Assembly (NCBI GenBank): GCA_020442165.1
Contig: JAGRKV010000052.1
Coordinates: forward strand, 1 to 64,000
Length of the DNA: 64,000 nt
Direction of reading: 5' to 3'
Origin: Hyphomicrobiaceae bacterium
GTDB lineage: Bacteria > Pseudomonadota > Alphaproteobacteria > Rhizobiales > Hyphomicrobiaceae
The notes beneath the pieces are model-generated. The model did no database searches and was not told where the DNA came from. It saw nothing but the letters and a program-made list of their open reading frames with translations. This document shows, one piece after another, positions 16,513-24,513 of the stretch. Every line of letters starts with the position of its first letter. Position 1 is the stretch's first letter. The position numbers and the translations under genes are program-made.

Positions 16513-16609
16513 CCGATAGCGCGAGGGAGGGCTAATGCGCGGATGCGTGATGCCGAGTTTCGCGTGCCTGCACGGCGGAAGTGGCCCATTCAGCATATGA
16601 GATGATGCC

Positions 16610-17437
16610 GTGAGCACATCGCCGTCCATTGCGCTGACGATTGCGGGTTCCGACTCGTCAGGCGGCGCGGGCATTCAGGCGGACTTGAAGACGTTCTCGG
16701 CGCTTGGCGTCTATGGCGCGAGTGTTATTGCAGCGCTCACGGCACAAAACACGCAAGGTGTCACCGGCGTGCTTGCCGTTCCGCCCGATTTCATCGCGCT
16801 TCAGATCGATGCGGTCGCGCGCGACTTGAAGGTTGGTGCGACCAAGACCGGAATGCTTGGCGAAGCATCAGCGGTTGAGGCGGTCTGCGATGGACTGGAA
16901 CGTCATGATCTGGGACCACTGGTCGTCGATCCCGTCATGGTGGCGACAAGCGGTGATGTCTTGCTGGCGCCAGATGCGATCGATCTGGTGACGCGGCGGC
17001 TTATTCCGAGGGCTGCCGTCATCACGCCCAACCTCGCGGAAGCCGCCCGCTTGCTTGGCAGCGCGGTGGCGGTCAACATTCACGACATGGAGATGCAGGC
17101 GCGTGACCTGCTGGCGCTGGGCTGCGGTGCTGTTCTCATCAAGGGCGGGCACATGACGGGCGATGAGGCCATCGATGTGCTGGTGGTGCGCGAGTCGCCC
17201 GAGCGGGCACACCGGTTTTCCGCTGCGCGTATCGAGACCCGCAACACGCATGGCACCGGCTGTACGCTGTCGGCGGCCATTGCCGCAGGTTTGGCGGGGG
17301 GGCTGTCCCTGATCGAGGCGGCTAGCGCGGCGAAACGGTTTCTTGCCGATGCGCTCGCCGAGGGGCGCAGCCTCGCCATCGGCAAGGGCTCTGGACCTGT
17401 CGACCATCTGTTGGGACGTCGGGGTCCATCCCGATAA
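16610..17437 (+). CDS. thiD: Hydroxymethylpyrimidine kinase / phosphomethylpyrimidine kinase
   Basis: Phosphorylates HMP and then HMP-phosphate in thiamine synthesis. It has 275 residues in the ribokinase-like fold. Motifs: TIAGSDSSGGAGIQADLKTFSALGV near the N-terminus (substrate site), TAQNTQGV, KTGML, DPVMVATSG, TPNLAEA, the LIKGGH block and the nucleotide/anion-hole motif NTHGTGCTLSAAIAA. It starts at GTG 16610, as no ATG precedes the conserved N-terminus. It begins 97 bases after ccdA in the same direction and has no obvious link to sulfur oxidation. No thiamine riboswitch was recognised upstream. Confidence 0.94.
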   Translation: MSTSPSIALTIAGSDSSGGAGIQADLKTFSALGVYGASVIAALTAQNTQGVTGVLAVPPDFIALQIDAVARDLKVGATKTGMLGEASAVEAVCDGLERHDLGPLVVDPVMVATSGDVLLAPDAIDLVTRRLIPRAAVITPNLAEAARLLGSAVAVNIHDMEMQARDLLALGCGAVLIKGGHMTGDEAIDVLVVRESPERAHRFSAARIETRNTHGTGCTLSAAIAAGLAGGLSLIEAASAAKRFLADALAEGRSLAIGKGSGPVDHLLGRRGPSR

Positions 17438-17644
17438 GCCTTGGTAGAAGTGGCCCGCAATTCGGGGCGCTGCGGGCATTGATCCTGGTATCGGGGCAAC
17501 ACTTCCCCAAACAAACATCGCTCAGATAATGCCCAGCGTTGATGTCAAAGCGTAATACGTCACGATGCCGGCATGAGAATCGTCGCGCTGTAACTTCGAA
17601 CCCCATGATTTCAGGGGCGAATGAAGCGCAAGAGGGTGCTGAGC

Positions 17645-18187
17645 ATGAGCAATACCATGGGTCACGAATTCACTTTGCCGGGCACCGCCGGCCGGCGCCC
17701 GGTGCATGCACATGCCGGCTGGATGCTGCTGCTGGCGCCGGCGTTTTTCTTCGCATCATGTTTCGCGGCCGCTGCCGTTCCCACACCGCTCATGCATCTT
17801 GAAGGGCGGTGGTCGGGCTGGGGTGCAATCACCCTTTCTTCGGGCAAGTCCGAGCAGGTGAAATGTATCGCGACCTACTTTGTTCGCAACGAAGGCGGGC
17901 AGCTGGAGCAGAATCTCAGATGTGCCTCGGTCAGCTACCGCATCGATTCCAAGGCGGAACTGGAGGTCGCCAGCGACAAGGTGCATGGCCGCTGGCAGGA
18001 GCGGGCCAATTCGGCAGAAGGTTCCGTCTACGGGCGCATGACGGGTAGCGGGTTCAATCTTGCCATCCACGGAGACAACTTCACGGCGGTGATGGCTGTG
18101 TCGACTTCGTCATGCAAGCAATCCATCAACATCGCGCCGGAAGGCACTGAAATCAGACGGATTGCAATCGGCCTGGATAAGTGCTGA
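17645..18187 (+). CDS. Secreted hypothetical protein
   Basis: About 180 residues. A signal-like hydrophobic segment (WMLLLAPAFFFASC...AAA, about residues 26-46) is followed by a mature domain that begins HLEGRWSGWGAI and contains four Cys that could form disulfides. The pattern of a GRWSGWG start, a KCIATYFV strand and alternating hydrophobic residues suggests a small beta-barrel or lipocalin-like periplasmic domain, but this is inference. ATG 17645 has AGAGGG 7 bases upstream; the frame opens at 17621. I do not recognise a named family. Confidence 0.65.
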   Translation: MSNTMGHEFTLPGTAGRRPVHAHAGWMLLLAPAFFFASCFAAAAVPTPLMHLEGRWSGWGAITLSSGKSEQVKCIATYFVRNEGGQLEQNLRCASVSYRIDSKAELEVASDKVHGRWQERANSAEGSVYGRMTGSGFNLAIHGDNFTAVMAVSTSSCKQSINIAPEGTEIRRIAIGLDKC

Positions 18188-18395
18188 TGGCGGTTGTGCG
18201 CGGGCAACGAAGCATGTTGCGATGCATGATGTGGCATGCCAGCATCGTGGATGCGCAATAGTTTTCTGGGGAACGTGAAAGATCTTGTCAGCTTGGCAAG
18301 AGTCTAGGCATCTATTGCCCGTGGCTGGGGGTTATCCAGCAACGATCTTCCGGGGGGAAGGCCAAGCGCGCCATTCGCTGCTTGGCTCGGCTGAA

Positions 18396-18426
18396 AACCG
18401 GCCTGGCTATGCCAGGCCGGTTTTTT
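18396..18426 (+). terminator. Strong rho-independent terminator
   Basis: Perfect 12-base stem (AACCGGCCTGGC 18396-18407 with GCCAGGCCGGTT 18411-18422), 3-base loop and a T run. It lies 209 bases after the secreted hypothetical protein gene. The remainder of the 18188-18776 gap shows no gene; an upstream AT-poor stretch leads to the FadL-type porin gene. Confidence 0.92.
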
Positions 18427-18776
18427 CTTTGGTGGCGAAACGCTGTCACCTTCCAGCATGGAATGCGTGACTGTTGCGACACATTGCTCAACAAAGCGTC
18501 ATGATCGGCGATCACCTGCCCAGTCCGTCGTTCCGGGTAAGGCGAGTTCAGGGTACTTTCCTTGCGCGAATAGCTCTCGCGACAATCTGCCGTCCGCCAA
18601 GTCTACCGGGGGAAGAAGTTCGGGATGCGGCGCTCGCCAATAAGATTGAGCCACGGGCTTGGTTGTGAAGGTTGCATGGAGCGCTCGCTCCGAGGGGAAG
18701 ATGCCATAGCCGCAGCGTCGGCGTTTTGCTGTAGAGGGCAAGACGAGATGCCATCGCGGGTTGCACGGGGGATACA

Positions 18777-20060
18777 ATGCGGAATTCGGTTGATGTGCTG
18801 AAGGCCGTGCTTGCTGCCACAGCCGCAGGAACTGTGTTGGGGCTTGTGAGCGGTCCGGTTCAGGCCGGCGGGTTTGCCATTCGCGAACAATCTGCCCAGT
18901 TCCAGGGCTCGTCATTTGCCGGTAATGGTGCTGGTGGTGGCTTGTCGTCGATGTATTGGAACCCTGCGGCGCTCGGCCAGGCAGGGGCTGGGCTTACATC
19001 GGAAAGTCACGCATCGCTGATCTTCGGCCAGGCTGTGAATACAGTTGAAACCATTAATGGCGGTCCGTTGCCAGCCAGTCCATTCTCGGCCACCAGCGGC
19101 GACATTGCGTCGATGGCGCTGGTTCCGTCGAGCTACTACGCATATCGGCTGAACGAACGCTTGGTGCTTGGCCTTTCCATCAACTCCGGTTTCGGCCTTT
19201 CCACTCAGCCGGCAAACAACACGTACTGGGGGGCCGTTCTCGGCCGTAAAACCAAACTTTTCACTATGAATGCAGCGCCGACGCTGGCGTTCCAGATCAT
19301 GCCTGGTGTTACCATCGGCGCAGGCGCGCAGATTGAGTACGCAAGTGGCAAATTTGGTTTTGCTGCGGGCTCGCCCGGTGGGCCGACTGCCGACTTCAAG
19401 ACGGAAGATGGAGATTTTGCATTTGGCGGGACGGCGGGTATTCTGATCGAGCCAGCAGCGGGAACGAGCATCGGTATCGGTTACCGTTCGCAGCTAACCC
19501 ACGATTTGGAGGGTCACTTCCGGCCTGGGGTTATTCCTGCTTCTGCTGAAATCAATCTTCCCGACATTGTCACTTTGTCTATCCGTCAGTCGATCGCACC
19601 GAACATGCGGCTTCTTGGAACTGTCGAATGGTCGAACTGGAGCCGCTTCAAAGAGCTTCGGCTCGAAGGTGTTCCAGGCATCAATCCTATTCCAGCAAAT
19701 TGGAGTGACGGCTGGTTCTTCTCGCTCGGCGGCGAATACGACATGAATCCAGGCTTGACGCTTCGTGCGGGTGTTGCTTACGAGATTTCGCCCGTCGATA
19801 GTCCCGAGAAGCGTTTCACTTCCATTCCCGACAATGATCGGTTTTGGCTTTCGGCTGGAGCAACCGTGCAGCTTACCGAGACGATGAGCGCGGATTTTGC
19901 GTACAGTCATATCTTCGTTGAGAACGGGGAATTTGAGCGCCATCCCGCGACGGCTGCGGTGCCGGTTTTTGCTGGTATCTCTGAAGCTCAGGTGGACATT
20001 GTCTCGGCCAGCTTGAAGATGAAGTGGGGCGGTGACCGCGTCCTGGAGCCGCTGAAATAG
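18777..20060 (+). CDS. OmpP1/FadL-family outer membrane porin
   Basis: Outer-membrane channel for hydrophobic compounds, 427 residues. A signal peptide (1-30, ending PVQA) precedes the FadL hallmark GGFAIREQSAQFQGSSFAG, the N-terminal hatch region, and MYWNPAAL. The C-terminus (SASLKMKWGGDRVLEPLK) continues past the final strand and lacks the terminal Phe. FadL-type porins import fatty acids or aromatic and other hydrophobic substrates; this one has no degradation genes nearby, so its substrate is unknown. The start ATG 18777 follows GGGGG. A terminator hairpin follows the stop. Confidence 0.9.
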   Translation: MRNSVDVLKAVLAATAAGTVLGLVSGPVQAGGFAIREQSAQFQGSSFAGNGAGGGLSSMYWNPAALGQAGAGLTSESHASLIFGQAVNTVETINGGPLPASPFSATSGDIASMALVPSSYYAYRLNERLVLGLSINSGFGLSTQPANNTYWGAVLGRKTKLFTMNAAPTLAFQIMPGVTIGAGAQIEYASGKFGFAAGSPGGPTADFKTEDGDFAFGGTAGILIEPAAGTSIGIGYRSQLTHDLEGHFRPGVIPASAEINLPDIVTLSIRQSIAPNMRLLGTVEWSNWSRFKELRLEGVPGINPIPANWSDGWFFSLGGEYDMNPGLTLRAGVAYEISPVDSPEKRFTSIPDNDRFWLSAGATVQLTETMSADFAYSHIFVENGEFERHPATAAVPVFAGISEAQVDIVSASLKMKWGGDRVLEPLK

Positions 20061-20086
20061 GGCGCTGTTCCAAAGCAAAAATTTTG

Positions 20087-20117
20087 GGGCCGGTCTCACT
20101 GAGATCGGCCCTTTTGC
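20087..20117 (+). terminator. Rho-independent terminator after FadL-type porin
   Basis: GGGGCCG-GTCTC pairs with GAGA-TCGGCCC around an ACT loop, followed by TTTTG. It lies 26 bases after the porin stop. Confidence 0.8.
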
Positions 20118-20145
20118 ATTGTCTCGTTGTGGAAGGGGCTGGAGC

Positions 20146-21144
20146 ATGACTTTGCCGGACGTCACGTTCGAGGGTATCGAAAGTGCTGCGGAGCGGATTG
20201 CCGGTCATGCCGTGCTGACGGGTTTCATCCGCCATCCTGCGCTCGATTCCGCAACCGGCGCGAAGGTGCTGCTCAAGCCAGAGATCCTGCAACGGGTCGG
20301 CGCGTTCAAGTTTCGCGGAGCCTTCAATCGCATATCGCAGGTGGACCGGAAGCGTTTTCCTGGTGGGGTCGTCGCGTGTTCGTCGGGTAATCATGCGCAA
20401 GGGGTGGCACATGCCGCGCAGCTGCTCGGGCTCGACTCAGTCATCGTGATGCCGTCCGATGCGCCGCGCATGAAGATTGCGCGCACGCGGGCGTTCGGCG
20501 CGGAAGTCGTGCTTTATGACCGCGAACGTGAGGACCGCGAGGCAATCGCTCAGGCGATCGGCGCGGAGCGACGCGCGGATTTCGTGCATCCTTTCGATGA
20601 TGCACAGGTCATAGCGGGGCAGGGAACCGTTGGTCTGGAGATCGCGTCCCAAGCGCTCGCAGCTGGCGAGAAACTCGACATGGTGGTGGTGCCGTGTTCG
20701 GGCGGTGGACTTGCGTCAGGTGTGGCACTGGCCGTGCATCACTATTTTCCAGCCGCCGAGATTGTGATTGTGGAGCCGGAGGGGTTTGACGACTTCGGCC
20801 GATCGCTTGCCTCAGGGCAGCGGGAAAGCAATGGGCGGGCATCGGGTTCCATCGCGGATGCGCTGATGGCGGCTGCGCCTGGCGTGCTGCCTTTTGCCAT
20901 CGGCCAGCGGCATTTCGGCGGCGCTGTTAGGGTGAGCGATAGCGAAATCGCTGCCGCCATGCGCTTTGCCTTCATGGAACTGAAGCTGGTGGTGGAGCCG
21001 GGCGGTGCGGCGGCGCTTGCAGCACTGCTGGCACAACGGGTTCCGGTTGCAGGCAAAGTCGTGTCGGTAATCCTGAGCGGCGGCAATGTCGACGCTGCCA
21101 CGTTTTCGCGTCTGATCGGGTCGCCTGGCGATGTCGGCGGCTGA
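20146..21144 (+). CDS. PLP-dependent threonine/serine dehydratase
   Basis: Fold-type II PLP enzyme of 332 residues that deaminates threonine or serine to the 2-oxo acid. The PLP Lys is 55 in AFKFRGAFN, the SSGNHAQGVA loop binds substrate, and CSGGGLASG is the phosphate-binding glycine loop. It lacks the C-terminal ACT-like regulatory domain of biosynthetic IlvA, so it resembles the catabolic or serine racemase / hydroxyaspartate ammonia-lyase subgroup. Substrate choice cannot be settled from the sequence. ATG 20146 has GGAAGGGG and GGAG upstream; the frame is open from 20119. Confidence 0.88.
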   Translation: MTLPDVTFEGIESAAERIAGHAVLTGFIRHPALDSATGAKVLLKPEILQRVGAFKFRGAFNRISQVDRKRFPGGVVACSSGNHAQGVAHAAQLLGLDSVIVMPSDAPRMKIARTRAFGAEVVLYDREREDREAIAQAIGAERRADFVHPFDDAQVIAGQGTVGLEIASQALAAGEKLDMVVVPCSGGGLASGVALAVHHYFPAAEIVIVEPEGFDDFGRSLASGQRESNGRASGSIADALMAAAPGVLPFAIGQRHFGGAVRVSDSEIAAAMRFAFMELKLVVEPGGAAALAALLAQRVPVAGKVVSVILSGGNVDAATFSRLIGSPGDVGG

Positions 21145-21233
21145 GAGCGCGTGTGGTGGAGCAAACCCATGGGCCGAAAGGTTGCCGGAGGGCATGCAGT
21201 CAGGATCTGCGGCGGCTCTTGCGCTTCGGCAAA

Positions 21234-21938
21234 TCAGCCGGCGTTGAGCAGGGACTCGCGTTGCTCCGCCTGGGGCAGTGCGTTGTGCGTGGTTGCATGC
21301 TGCGGCGATATGGGCTGACTTGAGAATTCCTCGGACGGTGGCGGCACGGGCGTATCGCGGCCATAGGTGTTGGCTTCGTGGATCAGCGTATCGAGCAGGA
21401 TCGTCAGGCGGCTGGCGGTATCCTCGAGCGCGCCAGCGCATTTCAATGCCCGTTCCGATTCCATCGCCTGCTGGCGGCTGACGGCATAAAGCGTGGATGC
21501 GTGCCGCGCGATTGCTTCACAGCTTTGCGGGCTCAGCTCGTCCGCCTGCAGGGTCCAGGTCAGCTCGTGGATGTTCTCCGCCATCTGCAGCATTTGTGCG
21601 ACCGTTGTCGGCGCCGCCTGCTTGCTGTCGGGATTGGAATCGGTGGCGGTTGGTGGTGAGGAGGCCGTCTTCGAAAGAATCTGCGCTTTGGTGTCGGCGA
21701 CGTAGCCGGTCAGTTTTTCCAGCTCGACCTGCATCAGCGCAAGAACGGGCGGCGGCTCCTTCAGCGCGCTCGATAAGCGGCCGATGGCGTCTTCCAGCAG
21801 CGTCATGTCGAGGCGGCGGGCGCGGCGGCCATGTTCGGCCAGGAACCATCGTCCGCGTGCCGTTTCAAGCAGCGTCTGCTCGATGGCGCGGTACTCTGCA
21901 TCGGCTTCGTTGGCGGGCGTTGCCCTGGTCTCGGACAT
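21234..21938 (-). CDS. Conserved hypothetical protein with ETARGRWFLAEH motif
   Basis: About 234 residues, soluble and largely helical. The N-terminal block EYRAIEQTLLETARGRWFLAEHGRRARRLD is a motif I associate with Rhizobiales regulatory or signalling proteins. The middle (VAQMLQMAENIHELTWTL) and later helices resemble four-helix phosphatase or histidine-kinase dimerisation regions. The C-terminal 35 residues are Pro/Ser/Gln-rich and probably disordered. No catalytic motif is clear. ATG 21938 follows AAGGAAAAG; the frame opens at 21974. It is divergent from the MFS permease gene. Confidence 0.7.
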   Translation of the reverse strand: MSETRATPANEADAEYRAIEQTLLETARGRWFLAEHGRRARRLDMTLLEDAIGRLSSALKEPPPVLALMQVELEKLTGYVADTKAQILSKTASSPPTATDSNPDSKQAAPTTVAQMLQMAENIHELTWTLQADELSPQSCEAIARHASTLYAVSRQQAMESERALKCAGALEDTASRLTILLDTLIHEANTYGRDTPVPPPSEEFSSQPISPQHATTHNALPQAEQRESLLNAG

Positions 21939-22107
21939 GGTGGTCTTTTCCTTGCCGGTCGATCGATGTGCCAAGTGTTAGGCGATTCGCCGTTGCATCG
22001 GGGGCACGTCTCCACGGTCAAGGATATGCTGTGGATGAGGAGCGTGATATGCGAGCGCGAGCCGCTTCCAGCGGCAAGTGCTGGCGTGGCGAATTGCCTG
22101 GCGCGGG

Positions 22108-23379
22108 ATGGATGTGATGGCGGGCTACGGCATCAGGGTCAGTGTGTTTTATGCTGCACTTTTCCTGATCTACGGCGTGCATCTTCCCTATCTGCCGCTG
22201 TGGCTCGAGTGGCGTGGACTGACGGCTGCTGAAATCGGCATCGTGACGTCGGCGCCGTTCTTTCTGCGGTTGGCCGCAACGCCCGCCCTGGCGTACTGGG
22301 CCGACAAGGAGCGCATTCATGCCGTCATGATCCTGTGGCTGGCGGTTTTGGCGCTTGGCTCCGCGCTGATACTGGCAGGCGTGCACGGCTTCTGGCTGAT
22401 CCTGCTCGTCTCGCTGGTGTTGGCCATCTCGATCTTCTCGATCATGCCTTTAACGGAGACGATCGCTATCGGCGGCGTGCGCCAAGGGCTCGATTATGGC
22501 CGCATGCGCCTGTGGGGATCGCTGACGTTCATTGCGGCGAGCTTTGCGGGCGGCACCGCGATCGATTGGTTCGGGCGCGGTGCCGGCATCTGGCTCATCA
22601 TTGGAGGCTCGCTTGCTACGGTTGCGGCGGCAATGGTGCTGCCTCAATCGGGGGCCAAACACGACCGGCGGAAACGCGATGCTGCGCGGGCCGCCGCCGG
22701 TGCTTTGGAGCCGCCTTTATCGCCGGTGTCGCCGCGTCGCGGTATCGACCGCGAGATTGTCTTGCGGCTCATTCGCAATCGCGTGTTCCTGGTGTTTCTT
22801 CTCGGGATCGGCACGGTGCAGGCGGCGCACGCGACGTTCTATACGTTCGGCGCCATCCACTGGCGTGCGCAAGGGCTCTCGTCAGCACTGATCGGCATGT
22901 TGTGGGCGATCGGCGTTTTGACTGAGGTATCGCTATTTGCGGTATCGGGCCGCGTGGTCGGCTGGCTTGGACCCGTGCGACTGATGATCTTCGGTGGCGT
23001 GGCGGCGGTGGTGCGCTGGGCGGCGATGAGCCTTGATCCATCGCTTGGTTGGTTGATTGCGCTGCAGGTTCTGCATGGGCTGACCTATGGCGCTTCGCAC
23101 GTTGGCGCGATCCACTTCATCAGCCGGGCGGTGCCGGAGGAAGCGGGCGGCACGGCGCAAGCGCTTTACGCAACGCTTGCCTCGGGCGTGCTGCAGGGTG
23201 CGGCGACGCTGCTATCAGGGGCTCTTTATGCGCGTTTCGTTGGCGGCGCCTATCTGGCGATGGCGCTGGTGGCTGGGATCGGACTTGCGGCACAATTGCT
23301 ATTGTCGCGGGCGTGGGGTGGCGATCCGCTATGGCACTACGACGAGCAAACGAACAGCGGCCGCGACGAGCGTGCTTGA
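22108..23379 (+). CDS. Major facilitator superfamily transporter (HcaT/LacY-like)
   Basis: Inner-membrane permease with 12 predicted helices and a hydrophilic central loop (about residues 193-222, charged and Pro-rich). The start FYAALFLIYGVHLPYLPLWLEWRGLT and the block RMRLWGSLTFIAAS are typical of the MFS_1-like group that includes the 3-phenylpropionate permease HcaT and related putative transporters. The substrate is unknown. ATG 22108 and ATG 22117 are both possible, and no strong ribosome site separates them. It converges on the dipeptide epimerase gene with 15 bases between the ends. Confidence 0.85.
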   Translation: MDVMAGYGIRVSVFYAALFLIYGVHLPYLPLWLEWRGLTAAEIGIVTSAPFFLRLAATPALAYWADKERIHAVMILWLAVLALGSALILAGVHGFWLILLVSLVLAISIFSIMPLTETIAIGGVRQGLDYGRMRLWGSLTFIAASFAGGTAIDWFGRGAGIWLIIGGSLATVAAAMVLPQSGAKHDRRKRDAARAAAGALEPPLSPVSPRRGIDREIVLRLIRNRVFLVFLLGIGTVQAAHATFYTFGAIHWRAQGLSSALIGMLWAIGVLTEVSLFAVSGRVVGWLGPVRLMIFGGVAAVVRWAAMSLDPSLGWLIALQVLHGLTYGASHVGAIHFISRAVPEEAGGTAQALYATLASGVLQGAATLLSGALYARFVGGAYLAMALVAGIGLAAQLLLSRAWGGDPLWHYDEQTNSGRDERA

Positions 23380-23394
23380 GCTGCTGGACAGGCT

Positions 23395-24372
23395 TCAGCC
23401 CCACAGCTCCGGCGCGGGCGGCTCGATCCAACCATCGCGAATGACAAGCCCGTTGGCGATGTCCTCAGCCAACAGCAGCGGGCCATCGAGATCGACCCAG
23501 CGTGCGCTCTGCGCCAGGATAAGTGCGGGTGCGGCTGCAAGGGAGCTGGCGACCATGGAGCCTACCATGACCTCCAGTCCGCAGCGCTGCGCGGCGGCAA
23601 GCATATGGAGGGCTTCGGTCAATCCTCCGGCCTTGTCGAGCTTGATGTTGACGGCATCGTAGCGGTCGCGAAGCGCGGCGACATCCTTGGTGGTGTGGGC
23701 GCTTTCGTCGGCGCAGACAGGGACGGCATGCGCGATGCGGGCAAGGTCTGCGTCGGCTCCGGCGGGAAGCGGCTGTTCGATGAGGTCCACCCGCGCAGTG
23801 GCAGCGGCTGCCATCAGCGGTTCGAGCAGGGCGTCGGTCCACGCCTCGTTGGCATCGGCGATCAAACGCGCGTTGGGGCGGGCAGAGCGCACGGCGGCAA
23901 GGCGCTCATCATCGCCTTGTCCGCCGAGCTTCAACTTCAGCAATTGCAAGTGGGGTACGGCGGCGGCTGCCTTTGCCATGGCGCCTGGTGTGTCGAGGCT
24001 CAGGGTGTAGGCGGTTTCGACCGGGGATAGCGAGGTCAAGCCCGCCAATTCATACGCTCGCCGTTTTTGCTGTCTGGCTTCGAGGTCCCACAAGGCGCAG
24101 TCGATGGCGTTGCGAGCCGCGCCGGCAGCCATCCCGTTGTGCAGAGCCGGGCGGTCGAGCGAACCCTGATAGGCATTGATGGCGGCAAGGGTGCCCGCAA
24201 TGGTCTCGCCATATCGTGCATAGGGCACGGATTCGCCGCGGCCGCGGTTGCCGTCTGCGTCGGAAATCTCGACGACCACGACGTCAGCATGTGTCTTGAC
24301 GCCACGCGAGATGACGAACGGCTGGGCCAGTGGATAGCGCTCCGTTCGGCAGGTGAGTTGGCGGCTGGGCAT
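23395..24372 (-). CDS. Dipeptide epimerase (L-Ala-D/L-Glu epimerase-like, enolase superfamily)
   Basis: Muconate lactonising enzyme subgroup of the enolase superfamily. Catalytic features: LLKLKLGG with the paired Lys, the metal ligands in IADANEAW, EQPLP and CADESAHT, and the opposite-face Lys in NIKLDKAGG. The region FVISRGVKTHADVVVVEI and PYARYGET is typical of AE-epimerases, which recycle murein tripeptide dipeptides. At 325 residues from ATG 24372 it has the usual length. The frame reaches 24471 with a Pro/Ser/Gln-rich lead that I regard as untranslated, although no strong ribosome site supports either start. Dipeptide specificity is inferred. Confidence 0.85.
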   Translation of the reverse strand: MPSRQLTCRTERYPLAQPFVISRGVKTHADVVVVEISDADGNRGRGESVPYARYGETIAGTLAAINAYQGSLDRPALHNGMAAGAARNAIDCALWDLEARQQKRRAYELAGLTSLSPVETAYTLSLDTPGAMAKAAAAVPHLQLLKLKLGGQGDDERLAAVRSARPNARLIADANEAWTDALLEPLMAAAATARVDLIEQPLPAGADADLARIAHAVPVCADESAHTTKDVAALRDRYDAVNIKLDKAGGLTEALHMLAAAQRCGLEVMVGSMVASSLAAAPALILAQSARWVDLDGPLLLAEDIANGLVIRDGWIEPPAPELWG

Positions 24373-24513
24373 CGCGGCGGTTGGCTCGGGATTGGCGCGG
24401 GACTGCGGCGGTGAATCGACACGTGGCTGCTTGATCGGCGTGGACGAGCGCTGAGTGCGCGGCAAGTACACATTACCGTGCTGGCTGCACGCAACATTTG
24501 GCGTTGCAGGAGA

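Noticed and set aside
16513..16609. Thiamine riboswitch before thiD
   Set aside because: The gap is only 97 bases, and I see no conserved TPP-box sequence.
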